From: Vanessa cardui
Taxonomy: Eukaryota > Arthropoda > Insecta > Lepidoptera > Nymphalidae
Length of the DNA: 64,000 nt
Direction of reading: 5' to 3'
Assembly: GCF_905220365.1 (NCBI RefSeq)
Contig: NC_061126.1
Location: 1,488,001 to 1,552,000, forward strand
A program made the translations under genes and the position numbers. Each line of letters begins with the position of its first letter. Within the stretch, counting starts at the first letter, position 1. Below the pieces are notes generated by a model. The model did no database searches and was not told the DNA's origin. It worked only from the letters and a program-made list of their open reading frames with translations. Positions 48,730 to 61,395 of the stretch are shown here, piece by piece.

Positions 48730-48965
48730 TCTATATAAATAAATATGAGACAACATCACATACATTACTCTGATCCCAATGTAAGTAGCTAAAGCACTTG
48801 CGTTATGGAAAATCAGAGGTAACGAAGGTACCACAAACAACCAGACTCAAGACAAAATAGAATCGTAATCTACATCAACTCGGCCGAGAATCGAACCCGG
48901 GACCACGGAGTGGCGTGAAAACCCATGAAAGCCGGTGTACACACCACTCGACCAGGGAGGTCGTC
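48730..48965 (-). repeat. tRNA-derived SINE (family 2)
   Basis: Reverse copy: tactctgatcccaatgtaag, cggccgagaatcgaacccgg and ccactcgaccagggaggtcg. Confidence 0.9.
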
Positions 48966-49723
48966 AAAAGATAATAAAAGTACAGATGATTTGCTTTATG
49001 CCTATTGGTAGAAATCTGGAAAAATCTAGTGAAATTGATAAAATATTTTAGTCTGGTCTGCACTTCTTACTTGTTCACACTGTTGGTAGATTAGCAATCT
49101 CGAAGACAAAAAAAAGAGCACTTTAAAGGTGAAGTGATAAACGTCAATGAAATTGTAAATTATTAAAGGAAAAAGAAACGAAGACTATTCATACAAATAG
49201 AAATTTCCACTCCTCATTTTACGCCTATCATAAAATTTTACAGCCAGAAAGGATCCTTGAAATACGACACCTTTTCAATACATTCGAAATAACGTCGACT
49301 ATACGATATAAAACCGTCGATATGAGAGAGAAGGGGGATATTAGTTCAAAACAAGGCCATCAATGTCCAGATAGCTTTGAAAACAAGTTAAAAGAACGGT
49401 ATAGGTTCCAGCGATATCTGGGTGAGAGCTATTAAAAAGCAATCAAGCGGACGCAGTGCCAGTCGATATAGGTAACTTCGGGTTTACCTGAATCTGTCCT
49501 ATCTAGGTTGCTGCATCGAATCTAACAAGCCGAGTGTGGATACGGAGTCCATTTGTAAACCGTTATTGCTTCAATGCACGGTTATATTGATTTACACAAG
49601 CAAAATAATCGCTGACACGGTTAACATTTTATATCATTTGTAGATCATATGGAACCTACCCGCTCAATTCTATATTTAAAATTAATGCTGTGCTCAGAAA
49701 TAAAGAAAAGTATATTAAATGTA

Positions 49724-49800
49724 CAGATGTATTTTCATCAACCCGCACTCGAGTAGCGTGGTGAAATAAGCTCTAAGCCTTCTCCTTAAAATGACAGACA
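49724..49800 (+). repeat. SINE family 1, 3' fragment
   Basis: tcatcaacccgcactcgagt, agcgtggtgaaataagctct, then gccttctcct; diverged. Confidence 0.6.
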
Positions 49801-50767
49801 GCCACGTCCGCAACCGACGCAACGTCAGGAGTGAGATATTTATAGGCTGTTCTGTATCATGAAAGGCGAAATACCTGATAAGAAGAGATCTTTGAGAAAG
49901 GTTACCCTATTAATTTAAGTCATTTAAACATTAAAAAACGAATTTCATGTAACAAAAAATCCTTATTTCTAAAATAACGGTTGTGTTATGTAAACCTTTT
50001 TTTTATAAAAGCTCTTTATTTTTTTTAAGGTTTGGTATGATGGACAACATATTGATAACCCGTTACCTTCACCAAATACTGTTAGAGTATCCTAACCTAC
50101 ACCGGTTAATGTTCTTCAAACTTTGCCATCTATTATTAGCCGATATTCGTTCAAACACAGCAATGAATCCGTTCAGTAAGCACTGTACAAATTATTGATG
50201 TTTGCCAATAAAACTTTATTGTCAAATAATTTTATTTATTAACATAAGAATTATTACCATTGAGTCTTTAAATATATACAAATTTGAATTAAAAACTGTC
50301 TAAATATTGAAAGCCTGGAATGGTGGCAATAATCCTAGTAGTATTTCACCGTTGAATCGCAATTCAGATCATCTGGGCATAAAAAGAAACAGCCCTCCTT
50401 TCACCAGTGGCAATTAGGCGAGGTGTTAAACTGTTAATAAAGCTGCTTGCACCTTTACACCAACGGCCAATGAATGGCGCCAACTCCAGTTAATCGTACA
50501 AAGCGGCAACAAGGCTAAGTATAAAAGTATAATAAAACTGATTAGAATACTAGTTTATACAGAAGCATATCGTGTAAAAGATGTCCAATCAGTTCGATAT
50601 GATTACCCGATATCAAATTTAAATAAATACATTACATATATATTATAATATCTATAATAAAATTCCGCAGACATTTTTAAGTTTGTCGTTTCGTAAATTC
50701 CAATCGTTTATAAAAAATACATTGGTAAAAAAGTCATATTATTCGATACAAGATTTTGTAGATTATA

Positions 50768-51012
50768 AAAAAGTGTGAAATTAATATTATACCTGTTGAC
50801 TTCCAGACAGGATATATTAATTTAAATAATTGTATTAACTAACATGACTTTGTATTTTTTAAATGTTGAAAAAGAGTAACTACTGAGTTTCTTGCCGGTT
50901 CTTCTACCTACTTTCGGAACCGGAGGTAGCTTCACTTAATTGTTAAATGACGAATCAAGAGTGCTTGTATAAGCCTTCTTGAATAAGGTTTATTTTGATT
51001 TTGATTTAAATG
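50768..51012 (+). repeat. TTTTGAT-ended retroelement tail, copy 5
   Basis: Forward copy: acctgttgacttccagacag, gatatattaatttaaataat, gagtttcttgccggttcttc, ending gtttattttgattttgattt. Confidence 0.85.
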
Positions 51013-51856
51013 ATATAGCCAGACTTAGATCAATCTAATGATCGCTAGTAATAATTATGCAAATCTATACTTATAATAAATCTGTAGGAAAGTCAATTCT
51101 GTACATGAAATATTTTTACAAAATAACTATCAGGGGGTGATCAGGGGTCGATACTGATGGCAAAAATGCAATCAATAAAATTTTTGTCTGTCTGTCTGTC
51201 TGTCCATATAACCGTTATAGAAACAAAAACTACTCCACGGATTTTAACGAAACTTGGTACAATTATTTTTCATACTCCTGAGCTGGTTATAGTATACTTT
51301 TCATCACGCTAAAGTCCATAGGAGCAGAGCACTGAAGGGAAATGTCTGAAAAACGGGAAAGTTACCCCATATTCGAGCTTCCGTCGGGTGTTTAGCCTTA
51401 ATGGTTAAAGCTTCACAGAAATCATGTATTACGGAAATGTTCTCCTTAAAATTATACAAAAAATATCCCATGACAGCCTATGTCTATCTTTTATGGTTGA
51501 CTCACAATAACACGTGTCACTCCCAAAAGCTTAGTAGTTCGAAGCTTTCTGATTATATTTGTCTATTCCTACGTTTATAACACTCTCAATCATCCCAAAT
51601 TACAAAAGTTAACTGTATTAACTATTCCATAAAAAAATCATAGAAATCTGTATAGAAACACCAAAGTTATGCATAAAATACGCTAATAATAAAGCTATCG
51701 CACGTGAGTACTAAATCTATACTATTATATAAATCTCTAGAGTCTGTCTGTACACTTATTTTTGTCGTAATTCGTCATACCATTTTTGAATTTTTTTGTG
51801 TGTCTGTATCATTATAAAAATTGGCATACAGGAAAAACATGTACTTGCGCAAATCA

Positions 51857-51896
51857 TTGGCTATCTATACATACAAAAGTATATATAGATAGCCAA
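51857..51896. repeat. Hairpin inside the Helitron 5' region
   Basis: Arms of 18 bases with one mismatch: ttggctatctatacatac and gtatatatagatagccaa, loop aaaa. Confidence 0.85.
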
Positions 51897-52348
51897 AAGG
51901 ATGTATTTGCATGTGTGTCATCGATAAACTCAGAAACTCGATCGTTATGAAAATTGGTATGTTTATCTATTGTTTTATGGAGAAAGTAATTATTTCATCC
52001 GTATCATCAAAAATAACCAACAGATGGTTAGGTTAGGTTTCCGATCAACCGATAATTATAAATAAAAAATGAAAATCTATTCAAAAAGCATAACGACTAA
52101 CTTAATTTCCGTCATATGCCAATAAACATAAAATAATCACAACAATAATAATTGTCATTTTAAAATGAGATAATTATTATAAATTACATATATGGGAAGA
52201 AGTGATTAGCTGTTTTGATTATAAGAAAGTAAACTATAATCATAATTGGTAAGTATACTCATAACTCCAAGAACAATGAATCTTTAGTATAAAATGTAAA
52301 CGTAAGACTCATAACCAAAAAAAAAAACAACTTATTTATATAAATAGA

Positions 52349-53747
52349 AACCACCATGGCATTGAAGAAACAAAAGATCGGAATAACAACAATATATGCG
52401 TAGCGTCATCCAAAAGAGCTACGGAAACAACACACCAACAAGAAATACGTTTAGAAACAAATAGAATCCGAATTTCTACTTTAAGAGCTGCCAAAACAGT
52501 AAGTCAACGAAATGATCAAGTTCCAGATCTTGGAACAAGCATCTTTATCAAGAGATACTGATAAACCTGACAAGCCCAATTATTGGATGATGAATGATTA
52601 AAAAAGACTAAGTCAAGAACTAGAACCAATCTCAATAAATCAGCCTTCAGTTACTATATAGATTATGATAACAAGATGAATCCCGATGTGATCATTGGTT
52701 CAATGAATATAGTATGCCCATATTGTCACACTAAAAAGACTGCTGGTATATGCTACTCCACTGGTAAAACGTATTTACCACAACTGGTTGAATCACCAGA
52801 ACCTCTTCTTACCTACGTTACGGGAACTATTAAGGAGTCTAAATATTTCCTTCAGTATATTAGAAATTACAATTCATGCTTTTAAATGATCTTTCGGAGT
52901 AACTAATATTGTACAATACAATAATTTCACGTCTACGTTTAAAGTGTATCATATGATTGGTTCACTTCTTCCAGTATCTAAATAAAATCTCCAATTTCTG
53001 GACATTTATTTTACGGACAACGTAGAAAAAGATCGATCTTTGATGCATGTTCAGTACCACAAGTAATCGAGAAATCATCGCTAAATTTAGGATTATGCCT
53101 AAAACTGCTCTAGATAGTGAAACAACAAATGATTCAAAGTAATTATCAATGCAGATAGAACGCAGAGCATAAAAAGCGTATTAAAGCTTCCATTGCTCCT
53201 GAAGTCACAGCTGTAATTGTCGGTACAGAAATTACAAAACGAGGTATTGTTATCACTAAGCGACACAAAAACAATCAAGGTGTCGCTGAAAAATATCAAT
53301 CATATGACAATTATTACGATTTTCCAATTTTGATTATGCGAGCAGAAGATGGATATCATCTCGGACTGTATCAAAATAATCTCACGACTGGCTCTGTGAC
53401 ATCGAAGAGTTTGATTTTTATGCGTATCCTATAATTAGAGATAATCAATCTAACCATATTCTGAAGTATCGTCAACTGTTTTAACAATTCATTGTTGACA
53501 TGTACGCTATGTTCGAGAACGAAGGATTAAACTACATTCGATGCAACCAAACTTTTCTAGACTATAGAAATTTAATTAAAATTTTTTATCGTACCAACTT
53601 TACATCGAAATTACACCAACAAAAACATTCTCATAAATCACATCTGTTTCCGGATTCAAAAAAAAAGAAGATATGATCTTGATAAATAAGTTTATGGGTG
53701 TTATGACCAATCTGCAGCCTATCGAGAACATCATTGAAGAATATTAA
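52349..53747 (+). pseudogene. Helitron Rep/helicase N-terminal region, multiply broken
   Basis: Recognisable pieces in all three frames: 52676-52885 encodes MNIVCPYCHTKKTAGICYST, then GKTYLPQLVESPEPLLTYV and SKYFLQYIRNYNSCF, the zinc-finger-like start of Helitron proteins. Further on are VYHMIGSLLPVSK, GTEITKRGIVITKRHKNN and AEKYQSYDNYYDFPILIMRA, then in other frames DFYAYPI-like and QQFIVDMYAMFENEGLNYIR, followed by CNQTF. These match the Helitron_like_N order by recall. Stops and frameshifts are frequent, and neither the HUH catalytic region nor the helicase is recovered, so it is non-functional. Confidence 0.8.
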
Positions 53748-54307
53748 ATGAAATAATTTTAAGTATTTGATTAGATCTCGCATATTTCTTGATTATTTGT
53801 ACATTGTATCAGTAATTAATTACAAAATGAAAAATTAAAAAAAAAAAAAATCTGCTACTAATGCCCAGCGAAGTGGGCGGGTATAGCTAGTATAATATAA
53901 AAATAATGGATGGGTAGAAAATAATAGATAGAGGTAGGTTTACATAGCAAAGTTAAAACTTTACTGTATATCATCGCAAAAATAATAATACCATTAGCAC
54001 GCAAACACGATCAAACTTTATAAACCAATTATTCGGTTCATTAGAGAAATGCGTTTAACCAACGATTACCGAAACAGTTTAAAACAACGTAGTGTTTACG
54101 ATCACAAATATTTATTAATACCGTGCCGAAATATCAATATCCATGTTATATTATATACTTTAATGCTTGAATCTGCTTCCCTATTTTAATTACCAAAGAT
54201 CCTTATAAGCGATATTTAAATATATGCATTTATAACTATCGCGCAGACTAAAACTATTCATAGAAATACAGTAATCTTTAGGTCTATTCACTATATAGCA
54301 TTTAACC

Positions 54308-54380
54308 GAACTCTCTCCTTAATAGAAGAGGAGGCCTTAGCTCAGCCGTGGGAAATTAATGGGCTGTTACTTCTCTTTCT
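54308..54380 (+). repeat. SINE family 1, 3' tail fragment
   Basis: ctctctccttaatagaagag, gaggccttagctcagccgtg, ggaaattaatgggctgttac. Confidence 0.65.
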
Positions 54381-55064
54381 TCTTCTTAAAAAAAAAAACA
54401 CTTACAAAGAGACAATAATCTAAGAAACGATATTGTTTGTTTAGTCAAAGAACAATTTTATTGATACGAAATTTAAGCGGTAACTAGTATTAGTCCCAAT
54501 CTAAACTTAAAAAATGTATTCAAAGGGTCAGTTGTGATTTAAGTGGTTCGGTACTGCGCGTAATGAAGGCAGCCTTTACCGCAGTCGGTTGTCTGCACAG
54601 AAATATTAATCGCGATCACGCAAACGCGATTAAACTTTTGAAGCTAAGTCGGCTTCATTAAGGGAGGTGCGGTTTGATTACAATTTACAACTAAGTATGA
54701 TATTGTCAATGAATGTTTGAAGTTTCACGTTTCGCTCATGCCTATAAATAAATAATTTTAGAAAGTAATTAAACCTCCTTTTGAATTTCATTTTCGTGTC
54801 ATCGTCGAAATGATTACAAACTATCATTATAGATATTCTAGCCAGACATCTTTCACTTCAGTGCATTCATTTCTCGTCATAAAATTTATTAATAAGTTAT
54901 ATCGAAAAATAAATAATTTTATTTGTGTTAATTTCAAAATTTAAGTTTCATATTAGTTTCATATTAATTAATATTTATTATATAGTAGTTAAAAAATGTA
55001 TCAAATTTCTCATCACGGATCATGTTTAATTTACATATTTTAATAAATGTTTTGTAATATGATA

Positions 55065-55390
55065 GTGCATGGTGAGACTACCAACAAATAACAGAACATT
55101 TGCCCATATAGTTTTGAAAGATATATTTTTTATTCGATATTGTATAATATTCACAACAATTAAATAACAGTAATTCAATATAACTTTATAAATTATATTA
55201 TATTGAGAGGATTATAGGCATCCCATCCATTAATTCAATATTTCGTCGACGTACGAAATATTGGAGTACACATTCATTTATTATTAATCCATCAGTGATC
55301 TACTAAGCGTCAAAACACTTGGAGTGATGGGGCAATAACCATTATAAAACATACTATAACAGGTTCAACGGGGAAATGCTACTCGTTTAC
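55065..55390 (+). repeat. Retroelement fragment, copy 2 of the block at 31305
   Basis: aacagaacatttgcccatat, agttttgaaagatatatttt, attcgatattgtataat, and near the end ggttcaacggggaaatgcta. Confidence 0.55.
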
Positions 55391-55461
55391 CACTATTCAT
55401 TCTTAATATTGTGTTTATATTATGTATGAAAATATCTTTTAACATAGTATAAATGGTGTCT

Positions 55462-55771
55462 ACAACAACAACAACAACAACAGCCTGTAAATTCCCACTG
55501 CTGGGCTAAAGGCCTCCTCTCCCTTTGAGAAGAAGGTTTGGAACATATTCCACCACGCTGTTCCAATGCGGGTTGGTGGAATACACATGTGGCAGAATTT
55601 CTATGAAATTTGTCACATGCAGGTTTCCTCACGATGTTTTCCTTCACTTCCGAGCACGAGATGAATTATAAAGACAAATTAAGCACATGAATTAGCGGTG
55701 CTTGCCTGGGTTTGAACCCGCAATCATCGGTTAAGATGCACGCGTTCTAACCACTGGGCCATCTCGACTCC
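55462..55771 (-). mobile_element. Full-length tRNA-derived SINE (family 1), young
   Basis: Reverse orientation with an exact 13-base target-site duplication ataaatggtgtct (55449-55461 and 55772-55784) and a long (ACA)n tail complement. Head: aaccactgggccatctcgac. Confidence 0.95.
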
Positions 55772-55789
55772 ATAAATGGTGTCTGCGCC

Positions 55790-56016
55790 AGCATTATCAT
55801 TACATAGTATAAATCACTAACCTCTCCCTATGTATGCTTAAAACTACGCAACTGATTTTGATGCGATTTTTTTATATAGTAGATAGATAGAGTTTTCCGG
55901 GAGGAAGGTTTTTGTATATATAATTCATGGACAATATAGTAAAGAAACACTGATCATTTTATTATAGAATATTTAGTATCAGTATTGCATCCTTGGAAGG
56001 CAAGGCGGGTAGCTAG
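55790..56016 (+). repeat. Helitron-like non-autonomous element
   Basis: tacgcaactgattttgatgc, gggaggaaggtttttgtata, agtaaagaaacactgatcat and a 3' end ggcgggtagctag. Parallel to 58296-58551 block by block. Confidence 0.6.
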
Positions 56017-57236
56017 TTTAATATAAAATTATTGATATCAGAACTTTTCTTGTATTTGAACACGCGCCCTGTAATTAAAATCCATGTATTTTCATTTCAC
56101 CTTTTTGAAATGGTATTATTGTAACTACAGCTTAGCTCATCTTTCGTTATATATTTATTTAAAGACATTGAAGGCTCAATGTATTCGGTAAGATTCGGAT
56201 TGTTTCTGTGACGTTAGACGGTAGTAAAACCAGAAATGTCGTCTGAGCGGGGTAGGGTCAAACCCTTGAAAGTATTTTAACAAAAAATTCCTAAAAATAT
56301 ACATAAATGGCTATTTTGCTCAACGGAGTGTAATGTTTGCTAACAAGTTTTTTACTATAAATATCGAGTTCGCGCTGAGATTTCTCACGGAAATTCTTTT
56401 TAGATCATCAAACATTAAAACCATACCGTAACTGCTCAATTACCAAACTACAAATTATATAAAGAAAGAAGCCTATAAAAGCCAAGCTATGAAAATTTAA
56501 AAGCAAATCAACAAAAAAAAAACTGTTAAATTTATTGACCTAAATAATAAATTGTTCCTAAATATTGCTCACAGAATTTTTCGCGAAGCTAACTCGATTA
56601 TAAGTTCATAAAAGTCTAAACTTGAATAAGCGAAATACCACTCGACATTCAAGTACCGGAGCACTTTACAAAGTCAAGCGAAATGGCTAATTTATGCCAA
56701 CTATTCTCAAACTAAGTCATGCGTTAACTCAGGAATGAAACAGACCAAAAAGCAACTGCATATGTAACGTGCACGAAAAGTTTATGTACGGAGTTTGACA
56801 ATAAATACGTTTCTTATGAATTTAAAATATAAGACGGAAAGTTTGGAAAGCGGTGACAATTTATTACGCTCTTATACAAAGTTTTTTTTTTAATCGAACT
56901 TCCTACTTCTAACTTGTCTATCATTAATCAAAAGACAATATGAGTTCCACTTCTATAGTACACTTATATAAAAAAGGCTGTCGTGTGATACCCAGTTGGA
57001 ACAAAGTTACATTTCCTATATAAATAGTATATATAAAATGACAGTGAAATAAATGAATAACATTTGAGAATAATTAAATTACAAGATTCTTTTTTCTTTC
57101 AATTTAAAAAAAATACAAAAAATATTTTAATAATGGTATACAAAACTAATTATAAAACGAGACAGTGAGAAACTAACGCTTTTTATTTGTCGATTTCTGC
57201 CAGTTCATTTTATTGCAAGCTGCGTAAAATAACAGC

Positions 57237-57269
57237 GATCTCCACTGCTGCTAATCAGTAGTGGAGATC
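57237..57269. repeat. Hairpin
   Basis: Arms gatctccactgctg and cagtagtggagatc (one mismatch) around ctaat. Confidence 0.8.
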
Positions 57270-57355
57270 AATCATAGCCAAAGATTACGAGACGAACATA
57301 GGGATCACAGGGAACATAGGCACAGGGCTGTGTGATCTATGTCTGTCTCATGTTG

Positions 57356-57945
57356 AATAAAAATTTTAACAAAAAGAAAAACCGACTTCAAACAAAACAC
57401 TATTTTAAAACAAATGAATATGCACGAAAAAGTAATAAAAATAATTGCGTATTCAACATATTTTTTAGTCTTCCTAAGTTAAATGAAATGAAAAATATTA
57501 GACTACTTAAAAGTCGATTAACGATTATATAATGTAGTTATAATTATTGGTATATTTGGAGCCGGTGTCAGCCACGGTGCCCTTGCCCCAACAATCAACA
57601 GAAAGAAGCGATACGAGCCCCTTGATTGATCCAGTATATTATTGTGTAAAAGGTAATTTGTAAAAAAACATATTTGTTAAAGTATTCTCGTATTCTTTTT
57701 TGATAGATATACTGTAGGGTTTTATTGGCTGACACCGACTCCAAATATAACAATAATTATAACTACATGCTATAATCGTTAATCGACTTTTAAGTAGTCT
57801 AATATTTTTCATTTCATTTAACTTAGGAAGACTCTAAAAAATATGTTGAATACGCAATTATTTTATTACTTTTTCGTGCATATTCATTTGTTTTAAAATA
57901 GTGTTTTGTTTGAAGTCGGTTTTTCTTTTTGTTAAAATTTTTATT
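57356..57945. repeat. Large inverted repeat (foldback element)
   Basis: The left arm 57356-57574 is the imperfect reverse complement of the right arm 57726-57945, about 220 bases each, around a 151-base centre. Left blocks: aataaaaattttaacaaaaa, gaaaaaccgacttcaaacaa, aatatgcacgaaaaagtaat, gtatatttggagccggtgtc. The right arm repeats them in reverse order and sense. The right-arm family also occurs singly at 13880-13970. No coding capacity in the centre. Confidence 0.88.
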
Positions 57946-58295
57946 TATTTTTTGATTTTAAGTGAAGCTGATGTTGACTAACTATTTTTTTTTTTTAATA
58001 TGGATAGATTAAGCGTTCCGTTTATTTGAGTCAGAAACTACTTCGAGGACAATTTCAAAGGAAACTTGCGAATAAAGCAAAAATAGACTTTCGAAAATGC
58101 GGATTTAATACGTCACGCGGCCTAAACTACAAGGATCCCTCGAAAGAGCTGTAATCGAACTAAGCAAAAAAACTTTGAAAAAGACCAACTATATTTCGTA
58201 CATCATATGACATCACATCACATACACAAAATTTGATTAAGGATAGTAAGAAATTCTGCCCCATATCGCACCCTAACTGCGAGCCGTATAGGAGT

Positions 58296-58551
58296 TCCAT
58301 CACTACATAGTATAAAACAAAGTCGCTTTCTCTGTCACTATATCTTTAAATCTACGCAACGGATTTTGATGCGGTTTTTTTTAAAAGATAGTGTAATTCA
58401 AGGGGAAGGTTTGTGTATATAATACATGAACAATATAGTAAAGAAACACTGATAATTTTAGAAGTTTGCGATGTGATGTCGTAAATAAACAAATTCTGTA
58501 GTATATTTAGTATCAGTATTGCACCCGTGCGAAGCCGGGGTGGGTAGCTAG
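58296..58551 (+). repeat. Helitron-like non-autonomous element
   Basis: tagtataaaacaaagtcgct, tacgcaacggattttgatgc, tatagtaaagaaacactgat, then gcacccgtgcgaagccgggg and a ctag end at 58548-58551. Confidence 0.65.
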
Positions 58552-58904
58552 TTGATTATAATATTCAACTATGATAATTACATAAACATAACCACATTAC
58601 GGAAGGTGACTCAAATATCCAAATGACCTATAAATAAAAGATTCGACTGAGTATCGCTAACGTGCTCCTCAGAATTGTTCCGTTCCCTTCCGTTCCGTTA
58701 CTTTGTCATGGATCCTGTGCTCAGAACCTTACCAAACTTTCACCAAATTACCCTTGAAGTATATATTTTATAATAAAAAAAGAAATATCAAAATTGGTTA
58801 ACGTGATTTTCAGTTATTCACCTATTTGTCGCGCATATATATAAAGCAAATTTAAGACTTATGTCGTTTTCATATGGATACCATCATCGGAAAAAAATAA
58901 AAAA

Positions 58905-59065
58905 AAATGGGACCCCACGGAAAGCACTACCTTTCAAACAAAAAAAAATTATCAAAATCGGTCCACCCAGTGAAAAGTTATGAGGTAACAAACATAAAAA
59001 AAAAAAAAAAAAAGAATACAGACGAATTGATAACCTCCTCCTTTTGGAAGTCGGTTGAAAATAGA
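58905..59065 (+). repeat. Interspersed repeat fragment with an internal A-rich run
   Basis: gaccccacggaaagcactac, aaaatcggtccacccagtga, aagttatgaggtaacaaaca, a poly-A run, then aacctcctccttttggaagt and cggttgaaaa; a common lepidopteran repeat arrangement. The open frames here are repeat translations. Confidence 0.55.
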
Positions 59066-59164
59066 GGAAAACTGTGGAAAACCATACCGCCAACCAAAGA
59101 TGTGCATTCTTGTCACTTGACATTAGATCAGCGTGGTGTAATAATGTCCAAATATTTTGACATT

Positions 59165-59480
59165 AATGTGTCGAGATGGCCCAGTGGTTAGAACGCGTGC
59201 ATCTTAACCGATGATTGCGGGTTCAAACCCAGGCAAGCACTGCTGATTCATGTGCTTAATTTGTCTTTATAATTCATCTCGTGCTCAGCGGTGAAGGAAA
59301 ACATCGTGAGGAAACCTGCATGTGACAAATTTCATAGAAATTCTGCCACATGTGTATTCCACCAACCCGCATTGGAACAGCGTGGTGGAATATGTTCCAA
59401 ACCTTCTTCTCAAAGGGAGAGGAGGCCTTTAGCCCAGCAGTGGGAATTTACAGGCTGTTACTTTACTTTTTACTTTTTTT
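59165..59480 (+). mobile_element. Full-length tRNA-derived SINE (family 1), young
   Basis: Forward: tcgagatggcccagtggtta, accgatgattgcgggttcaa, ctcagcggtgaaggaaaaca, aggcctttagcccagcagtg, then a T-rich tail. Exact 12-base target-site duplication tattttgacatt (59153-59164 and 59481-59492). Confidence 0.95.
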
Positions 59481-60889
59481 TATTTTGACATTCTCCTTAA
59501 AAGGAGCGAAGAAGATATCTCTACACTTCGATATGAAGCTGAAATTCATATTACCCTCATAATAATAAAACACCAGTAGATAGAATTTCAAGAACATAAG
59601 AACATTTTATGATAAGCGTGCATGTCCAGAAACAGAGGATCATAATCTACGACATTAGGCAATATTTGGATACCCAAAAATTCGACCAATTACAATTTTA
59701 TGATAAGTTTTATGATATTATGTGTGAAGTTAATAAATGCTATCCAATCAGAAAGCTGTATTTCCAACGTGTCACGATCAACAGCCAATATAGGCGAAAA
59801 ATCTAAAAATAAAATCCCTCACTGCGTGGTCACGCCAATTTCAAGCACCATCCATACTCGATTGTCATCGCTGATTGCTTTTTCAATTAAATTTTTGAGT
59901 TCCATTGGCGCTACAAACGCGTAGAATAATACAATTGATGTAAGAAGAAAATCAATATATGGACTTTTATGGAAAAGTGTTAAATTTTCTATAGCGTCAA
60001 CTAGTAATTTGAAATATTCTATTGGAAAATTTATGTGAAAATATTAGTTTTTAAGCAAATAGTTATTCGTTTGGCACTAACATAGACTTACTCGCTAGAC
60101 TTAATACAGTCTAACCATGTTATTGTAATTATCACGTTAAACAACTTAGAACACTCAATCCTTTGGATGTTTCGCAACACAATTGTGTCACGGTAACACA
60201 AATGACTACTGATATTCATGTTCAATCAAGATAATTCATAACAAATTAATAATTTGCGAATCTTGCCATCGCGATGTAGCAATTATTATAATTTGACATA
60301 ATGCGCTATCGCCATCTAGTAACTATAATATAACCTAAGAGACCGTCTCGTTTTACGTTCTTAATTCAAATTTAACTCTCATAGAAAAACGTAAAAATGG
60401 CATTAATGTTTCCGAGAGATTTGATTACATGTAATAATCATTATCAAGCTGCATGTAATCAACAAAGATACTGAAATTGTGTAACGTTTTGGTAAGTCGT
60501 TTTCAAGTCACATATACTAAATATTAATACCATATTATTAACAACAAACGAAATCTTCAAAAAAAATAATTATTATTACCATTGTATTAACCAGCCGACC
60601 GCCTTTTATTTCAATGACAAAAAGCAAAGCATTGAACCAATATCCAATGATCACGCGAACGTAAAAAAATCGCTGATGTTCCTTATTTAAAATTATGAAT
60701 TGACGTACTCAACTGTCAGAATATTTTCAGATGAAACATATGCTTCATAAATAGGGGAGAGATAAAAATAAGCACAAGGTCGTGTTAATCGATCCGGCGT
60801 GTGGAGTGTTTCAATTAACGCTTAATCAGAACATCATATTCAAATCAAACAATAACACATATAGCAATTTCACGATGAAATGTTTAAAA

Positions 60890-61118
60890 GCCAAAGACAT
60901 GCCTTCCAGGCAGGATAAATTACATACACATTTAATTGTAATTAACTAACATGACAGTATTTTTTTAAATGGCAAATAAGAGTAACTACTGAGTTACTTG
61001 CCGATTATTATCGGTGCAATCTTTCCGAACCGGTGGTTTGCTTCACTTAGAATAGTTGTTAAATGACGATTCAAAGGTATAAAAGCCTGCTTGAATAAAG
61101 TATATTTTGATTTTGAAA
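60890..61118 (+). repeat. TTTTGAT-ended retroelement tail, copy 6
   Basis: Forward: atgccttccaggcaggataa, gtaactactgagttacttgc, tgaataaagtatattttgat. Confidence 0.8.
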
Positions 61119-61395
61119 TAACAACTTAAATGAAAACATATCGTTAACGCAATCACAATTTCGTTCGATTTCCGACGATACTGCCTTTGAGAATAATATT
61201 CTAGTGACTTATTTAAACCACAGTGCAACCGGCCAATCCCAGCGGAGACTAACCAGCTATGCGGATATTAATAGTTTATAACTGAGAAAGCAAACAAGTG
61301 TACATTCTCTATTCCTTCGCTCTCATCGGAGAGTCACTCTAATTCGGCGTAACAGTACCGAAAGGGGGTTGGAATAATTTAAATACTTTATTGAC

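Larger units (their letters stand above)
51716..53890 (+). mobile_element. Decayed Helitron with intact 3' terminus
   Basis: Probable 5' end tctatactattatataaatc and a 3' end at CTAG (53887-53890) followed by T. Twelve or so bases before the CTAG is the hairpin gccca-gcgaag-tgggc (53863-53878), the arrangement typical of Helitrons. Between them lies a decayed Rep-region coding sequence (52349-53747). The helicase is missing. The 5' boundary is less certain; a related start is near 51066. Confidence 0.7.
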
